A stretch of 47,208 bases of DNA from Balneolaceae bacterium. Its GTDB lineage: Bacteria; Bacteroidota; Rhodothermia; Balneolales; Balneolaceae. The notes beneath the pieces are model-generated. The model saw only the letters and a program-made list of their open reading frames with translations, did not search any database and was not told the DNA's origin. The stretch covers positions 1-47,208 of the forward strand of contig JAFIFB010000039.1 of assembly GCA_020832285.1 (NCBI GenBank), given 5' to 3'. Made by a program: the position numbers and the translations under genes. Of this stretch, positions 43,620 through 47,208 are shown piece by piece (within the stretch, counting starts at the first letter, position 1; each line of letters starts with the position of its first letter).

Positions 43620-44630
43620 ATGGCTTCATGTCTTATTATTGCCTGTGATAATGGATTTGGACATACAAGAAGAGCCCTTCTTTTAGCCAATAAGCTGGCC
43701 AATAAAAACTGGGATGTATATCTGCTTGCACCCCAGATTGCAGCCCAAAAACTGATCGGACTATTTGGGATTGAAAAAGGAGTTCATTTTGAAGATTTTA
43801 ATACAATGACGAATGCTGAAGCATATCGGGAGGGGAAACTTTACAACTGGCTTGATGATTTACCAAAATTGGATGAGTTTGACGTTGTGGTGAGTGATAA
43901 CCTGCCAGAAATCTTGAAGATCAGGCCGGATACAGTTTTGAGTGGAAGTTTTTTATGGCATTATGCTGTAAAAAACGCTGACAGATTACTTTATAAAAAA
44001 ATCGAAAGTTTGTTGAAAGAATACAAACCTGCCATGATTGCTTCTGAACTACTTGCGGGGCCTGAACTCTATAAATACACTAACCTCATAACAGTTGGAT
44101 TGTTCGTTCCGGATAAAAAAAAATATAATACTCGGACAGGAAAAGATCTTTTAATTGCTTGTGGAAGAGGTGGTGAATATGAAAGCGAGTTTAAACGGCT
44201 TGTTGAAAAAATTGCGAGCCAAAAGCGAGAACCACTTTTTCATACATTCTGGATTGAACCAAAAATTTTACCTGAAAATGCACCCGGCTGGATGAAACCT
44301 GCGACGTTTGATGAGAAAATGTACAGCGGACTTATCGCTTCAATTTGTCGTCCGGGTGTAGGTACTTTAACTGATTCACTTTGGAATGAGGCGAAGGTTT
44401 TTTGCACTTTTGAAAAACAAAACCAAGAAATGATGCAAAATGCTAAAATGATGAAAAAGAAAAATATAGGAAATTATTTCAGGGACCCAATGGATGCATA
44501 TAAAGCCGCGAGTTTATATGTTTCTAATTTAAGTGATCAGAAAAATTTTTATCAATCTTTAAAAAAGATTAGCTTTAATGGGGTAGAAAAGTCTATACAA
44601 GCAATTGAAGAGTATAAATTTGGGGTTTAA
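43620..44630 (+). CDS. GT-B glycosyltransferase (MurG/UDP-glycosyltransferase-like)
   Basis: A 337-residue protein. The N terminus LIIACDNGFGHTRRALLLANKLA has the glycine-histidine-x-x-arginine pattern of GT-B acceptor-binding domains, and the C-terminal CRPGVGTLTDSLWNEAKVFCTF with KQNQEMMQNA resembles the donor-binding half of MurG-like enzymes. No membrane helix is visible, so it should work at the cytoplasmic face. The start is the ATG at 43620, 11 bases after the dehydrogenase stop; the in-frame TTG at 43605 is less likely. Donor and acceptor are unknown, though a uronic-acid donor from the dehydrogenase is plausible. Confidence 0.8.
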   Translation: MASCLIIACDNGFGHTRRALLLANKLANKNWDVYLLAPQIAAQKLIGLFGIEKGVHFEDFNTMTNAEAYREGKLYNWLDDLPKLDEFDVVVSDNLPEILKIRPDTVLSGSFLWHYAVKNADRLLYKKIESLLKEYKPAMIASELLAGPELYKYTNLITVGLFVPDKKKYNTRTGKDLLIACGRGGEYESEFKRLVEKIASQKREPLFHTFWIEPKILPENAPGWMKPATFDEKMYSGLIASICRPGVGTLTDSLWNEAKVFCTFEKQNQEMMQNAKMMKKKNIGNYFRDPMDAYKAASLYVSNLSDQKNFYQSLKKISFNGVEKSIQAIEEYKFGV

Positions 44631-44885
44631 TTTCTTTTGTATCGTTAATGGTTCATTGGTATTATCGTTATTCGTATAAGTGCAAGTTTGTTTTTCACTC
44701 ATTTTTGTAATAACAAATAACCATTAACCTAAAAGGAATAATATTCAATATTAAATCCCCTCTTAATACAAAACTTACCATATAGTACCTACATTAGAGT
44801 ATCTCTATTATTATAATTCACTAAATATATTACTGGAGTAAGTAAATAATTGCTAATCCATTTTAATATTATAATAGTGTTAAAA

Positions 44886-46067
44886 ATGAAAAAAGCTGCT
44901 TTTATAGTAAAAGATCATAAAACGTATCCCCATGCTGAGGAGGCGTGGTATAAATTTTACGGAAAAAAAGTTGGAGCAGTACTGTTTATAGTATATCCAA
45001 AGGGAGATCCAAATAATGTTGTAGAGACATTGGAAGAAGTTGTCGATCACTCAAAGTGGGAAGAAATAGTATGGGTAAAAACATGGAGTAATTTTAGACC
45101 CAGGGCACTTAAAGTAAAAAGAAAAAAGAATATATTTTTAGACTATTATCTTCGCTATGTTGAATATTTTTATAACAGGCTGGATACATTAATGATCAAT
45201 AAGATTGCTAAGAAATATAAAGATATTGACTTGGTTTTTTCCGGGCACAAAAACACACAAGAACACCTTGCAGCAAAACTCGAACCAAAAGAACTTTTTT
45301 TACTTGATTCCGGAAATTTTAATAATAAAATTGGTAGATCAGGTTATATAGATTATAGCAATGGTAGAAAATATAAACGCTCTCGTAAAGGTAAACTCTT
45401 GTTTTATTTAACAGGGCTTAAAATTTATGATCGAAAAAAGACCAAAATTTTCACTATTTACGCTGATGCAATTAAAACCAAACATGATACCGTTAAAAAC
45501 AACCAAGAGTATAAGAAGCTTCTTTTAAGTAAAAAAAAGGTTGGTGACGAAGTACTTTTTATCAGTTCCCCCGTTTATAAATTGGCAAAAGGAGTCCAAC
45601 TTACTCGGTTTATTGAATATTTAAGAAAAACTTTTGAAGCTTTAGATGTTGATCCTTTAAAAGTCATTTATATTCCTAACCCTATAAGAGAAAATAAAAG
45701 TGATGTTATTAAGATAACGGAGGCGTTGGGTTGTAGTTATGATGATCGTTCAATACCGGTAGAAATCAAGATTACCAAATATAAAAAATTACCCAGGCTA
45801 ATTATCTCTCCTTATTCCACTGCACTACTCAATATCAAAGTAATTTTATTGGATAAAATACCAATCTGTTGTGCGTGGCACCCGGAGTTTAAATATTTTA
45901 AACATATAGCCAAGTTGAGAAATACCTTATTGGATGTAGAAGAAAATGGAATTAAATTTTTGGTCGTGAAAGATGCTCCGAAGTTTTTTGATGTTAATGC
46001 GAATCAATATAAAGGAAGTCCACTATTTTCTAATTTCACTGACTGGAATCAACAGTACACGAAGTAA
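44886..46067 (+). CDS. Putative nonulosonic-acid glycosyltransferase (polysialyltransferase-like)
   Basis: A 393-residue, very AT-rich and lysine-rich gene. I recognise it only loosely. The RLIISPYSTALLNIKVILLDKIPI stretch near residue 310, the CCAWHP motif after it, and the early KNTQEHLAAKLEPKELFLLDSGNF segment resemble the layout of GT52/polysialyltransferase-type enzymes, in which a conserved serine/tyrosine-rich loop and a His-Pro bind the CMP donor. The position downstream of neuA and neuB supports such a role, but this is inference. I chose the ATG at 44886 over a TTG at 44850. The 255 bases before it are AT-rich, so it may have its own promoter. Confidence 0.65.
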   Translation: MKKAAFIVKDHKTYPHAEEAWYKFYGKKVGAVLFIVYPKGDPNNVVETLEEVVDHSKWEEIVWVKTWSNFRPRALKVKRKKNIFLDYYLRYVEYFYNRLDTLMINKIAKKYKDIDLVFSGHKNTQEHLAAKLEPKELFLLDSGNFNNKIGRSGYIDYSNGRKYKRSRKGKLLFYLTGLKIYDRKKTKIFTIYADAIKTKHDTVKNNQEYKKLLLSKKKVGDEVLFISSPVYKLAKGVQLTRFIEYLRKTFEALDVDPLKVIYIPNPIRENKSDVIKITEALGCSYDDRSIPVEIKITKYKKLPRLIISPYSTALLNIKVILLDKIPICCAWHPEFKYFKHIAKLRNTLLDVEENGIKFLVVKDAPKFFDVNANQYKGSPLFSNFTDWNQQYTK

Positions 46068-46182
46068 AATATGGAATATTAATACGCCGGGTGATGAATA
46101 CTCATAAACCTCGATACCTTGAAATATGACTATTTAGTCAGATGTCAGACATGCAGGGCTATTGAAATAAACTAAGGGATGA

Positions 46183-46719
46183 TCATCCTGACATCTGGCT
46201 GAGCACTTCTTCATGGATATCGTAATCTTCTGAGTCCCATAGAACAAATCGAACCAGCTTTACAGCTCTGAGTTTGTCGGAAACATCATCAATGGTCTCG
46301 AATGCAACTTGAGCTGCTTCCCGAACAGGATATCCGAAAGCACCGGTTGAAAGTGCCGGAAAAGCAATGGATCGGATTTTATGATCATCTGCGAGCCACA
46401 AAGCATTTTCATAACAGTCCCGCAGAATTTTATCGGAAGGATTGTCCTTGCCATACACAGGCCCCAGGCAGTGAATGATATATTTGTTAGGGAGATTCGG
46501 AGCGGATGTGATCACCGCTTGTCCCGGTAATATCGGTGTCAGTTTTTTTGTTTCATTGGCGAGCTCCGGGTCGCCAATAGTGTGAATGGCTCCGGCCACT
46601 CCGCCACCCGTTCTGAGCCCGGCATTAGCCGCATTTACGATCGCTTCGCAATCGGGCTGCTGAACAATATTTCCCTGAATAATTTCCAGGTCGATATTAT
46701 TTAGTTCAACTTTCTTCAT
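46183..46719 (-). CDS. Macro-domain protein (O-acetyl-ADP-ribose deacetylase type)
   Basis: A 178-residue single macro domain. The ADP-ribose-binding signature is complete: AIVNAANAGLRTGGGVAGAIH (about 25-45), the catalytic-region GPVYGKDNP, and the phosphate loop ALSTGAFGYPV. Homologues remove ADP-ribose or its acetyl ester, in RNA, protein or DNA modification turnover. The gene stands alone, with no toxin partner visible. A 10-bp inverted repeat (46139-46148 with 46188-46197) reaches into its last codons and may fold near the transcript end. Confidence 0.93.
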   Translation of the reverse strand: MKKVELNNIDLEIIQGNIVQQPDCEAIVNAANAGLRTGGGVAGAIHTIGDPELANETKKLTPILPGQAVITSAPNLPNKYIIHCLGPVYGKDNPSDKILRDCYENALWLADDHKIRSIAFPALSTGAFGYPVREAAQVAFETIDDVSDKLRAVKLVRFVLWDSEDYDIHEEVLSQMSG

Positions 46720-47208
46720 CTCTTTTACCTGTTAAGAAGTCAAAGTTCGTTTTGCAAACTAACTCAAATAAATTTTTTCCGCATAAAAGTGATCACATTT
46801 TTAAGGGCTCCTTTGTGAACTCTGCAAAAAACGAAAATTCGAAGTGCTTTTCAATGGCAGAGTAGCTCAATATAAAAATCAGATGCAGACCAACGCTTCG
46901 GGGAAGGGGTAACCGCGAAGGGCACAGGGAGACACAAAGGGACCTTTTTATGTTCTCAACTACTGGGTTGATTCAGGGAGATCTCTCCATTCACTCACTC
47001 CGTTCGTTCAGTCAAGATGACAGGGGTATTTTTTTAATGTTTCCGGCGTATCAATTTTCCTGCTTTGCCTGGTTGGGAGTTACGCCGGCAGGAGTAGTAT
47101 CAAGTATTGAGCGACAAATGGAACAAGCGGAACGCTTGTTCCATAACATTTTTTTAAAACCCGCAACCCGCAACACAAACCAAGACCACACCTCACAACT
47201 CCAGACAC
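46720..47208. other. Non-coding repeat-rich end of the window
   Basis: About 490 bases without a gene. It contains GGAGATCTCTCC and a following CCGTTCGTTCAGTCAAG-type tract of the kind often dispersed in genomes of this group, plus the hairpin at 47118. The promoter of the macro-domain gene should lie at the left end. Confidence 0.45.
47118..47144. repeat. Perfect hairpin repeat (copy B)
   Basis: ATGGAACAAGCG (47118-47129) and CGCTTGTTCCAT (47133-47144) form a 12-bp perfect stem with loop GAA, followed after five bases by seven Ts. It resembles the palindrome at 28797. It could act as a rightward terminator, but no rightward gene ends nearby, so a dispersed palindromic repeat is more likely. 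Confidence 0.55.

Noticed and set aside
1-47208. CRISPR arrays, tRNA and rRNA genes
   Set aside because: No regularly spaced direct repeats and no recognisable tRNA or rRNA segments were seen on reading; a dedicated scan was not possible.

Overview
The window looks like chromosomal DNA of a marine or halophilic member of the Bacteroidota/Balneolota/Rhodothermota grouping. This placement is inferred from gene content and style: A-rich starts with few Shine-Dalgarno sites, a fused aspartokinase-homoserine dehydrogenase beside thrB and thrC, a CIA30 protein, the sugar-transfer ATP-grasp family, cysD with a fused cysNC, and many short intergenic repeats. No rRNA, tRNA or CRISPR array was seen.

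Layout. (1) 1-4240: a tandem array of four sugar-transfer-associated ATP-grasp paralogues, the first cut by the window edge; two copies also share a 47-bp upstream block. (2) 4211-10981: proC (minus strand), then the threonine genes thrA-thrB-thrC and a convergent GNAT acetyltransferase. (3) 11106-14048: a class A penicillin-binding protein and a CIA30 protein. (4) 14519-17116: a GMC oxidoreductase with its gluconate-2-dehydrogenase-subunit-3-like partner on the minus strand. (5) 17343-22228: arsenite methyltransferase behind a 12-4-12 palindrome, an unidentified membrane protein, a GIY-YIG nuclease, a lipoprotein cyclase and a small helical protein. (6) 22479-25947: frdABCD, a four-subunit complex of the Escherichia coli quinol:fumarate reductase type. 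(7) 26655-31744: the stress module prkA-yeaH-spoVR. (8) 31759-34280: a family 4-like uracil-DNA glycosylase and a beta-lactamase-fold serine hydrolase. (9) 34961-38459: sulfate activation, cysD and cysNC, separated by a small four-helix-bundle gene that looks like an inserted cassette. (10) 38435-39793: an IS4-family element whose left end supplies the last codons and stop of cysNC. (11) 40192-46067: an AT-rich surface-glycan cluster with a CMP-nonulosonate synthetase, a nonulosonate synthase, a CBS-domain/nucleotide-sugar-dehydrogenase fusion and two glycosyltransferases. (12) 46183-46719: a macro-domain protein, then repeat-rich non-coding DNA.

How the parts fit. The array at the left and the cluster at the right both point to cell-surface polysaccharide. 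The middle is mostly housekeeping: amino acid synthesis, peptidoglycan, respiration, stress and sulfate activation. The least ordinary items are the CBS-dehydrogenase fusion next to a synthase that appears to lack its SAF domain, the ATP-grasp array, and the IS element that appears to join the sulfate locus to the glycan cluster without a visible target duplication. Intergenic DNA carries several repeat families, including a roughly 120-bp element present twice and a short palindrome present twice.
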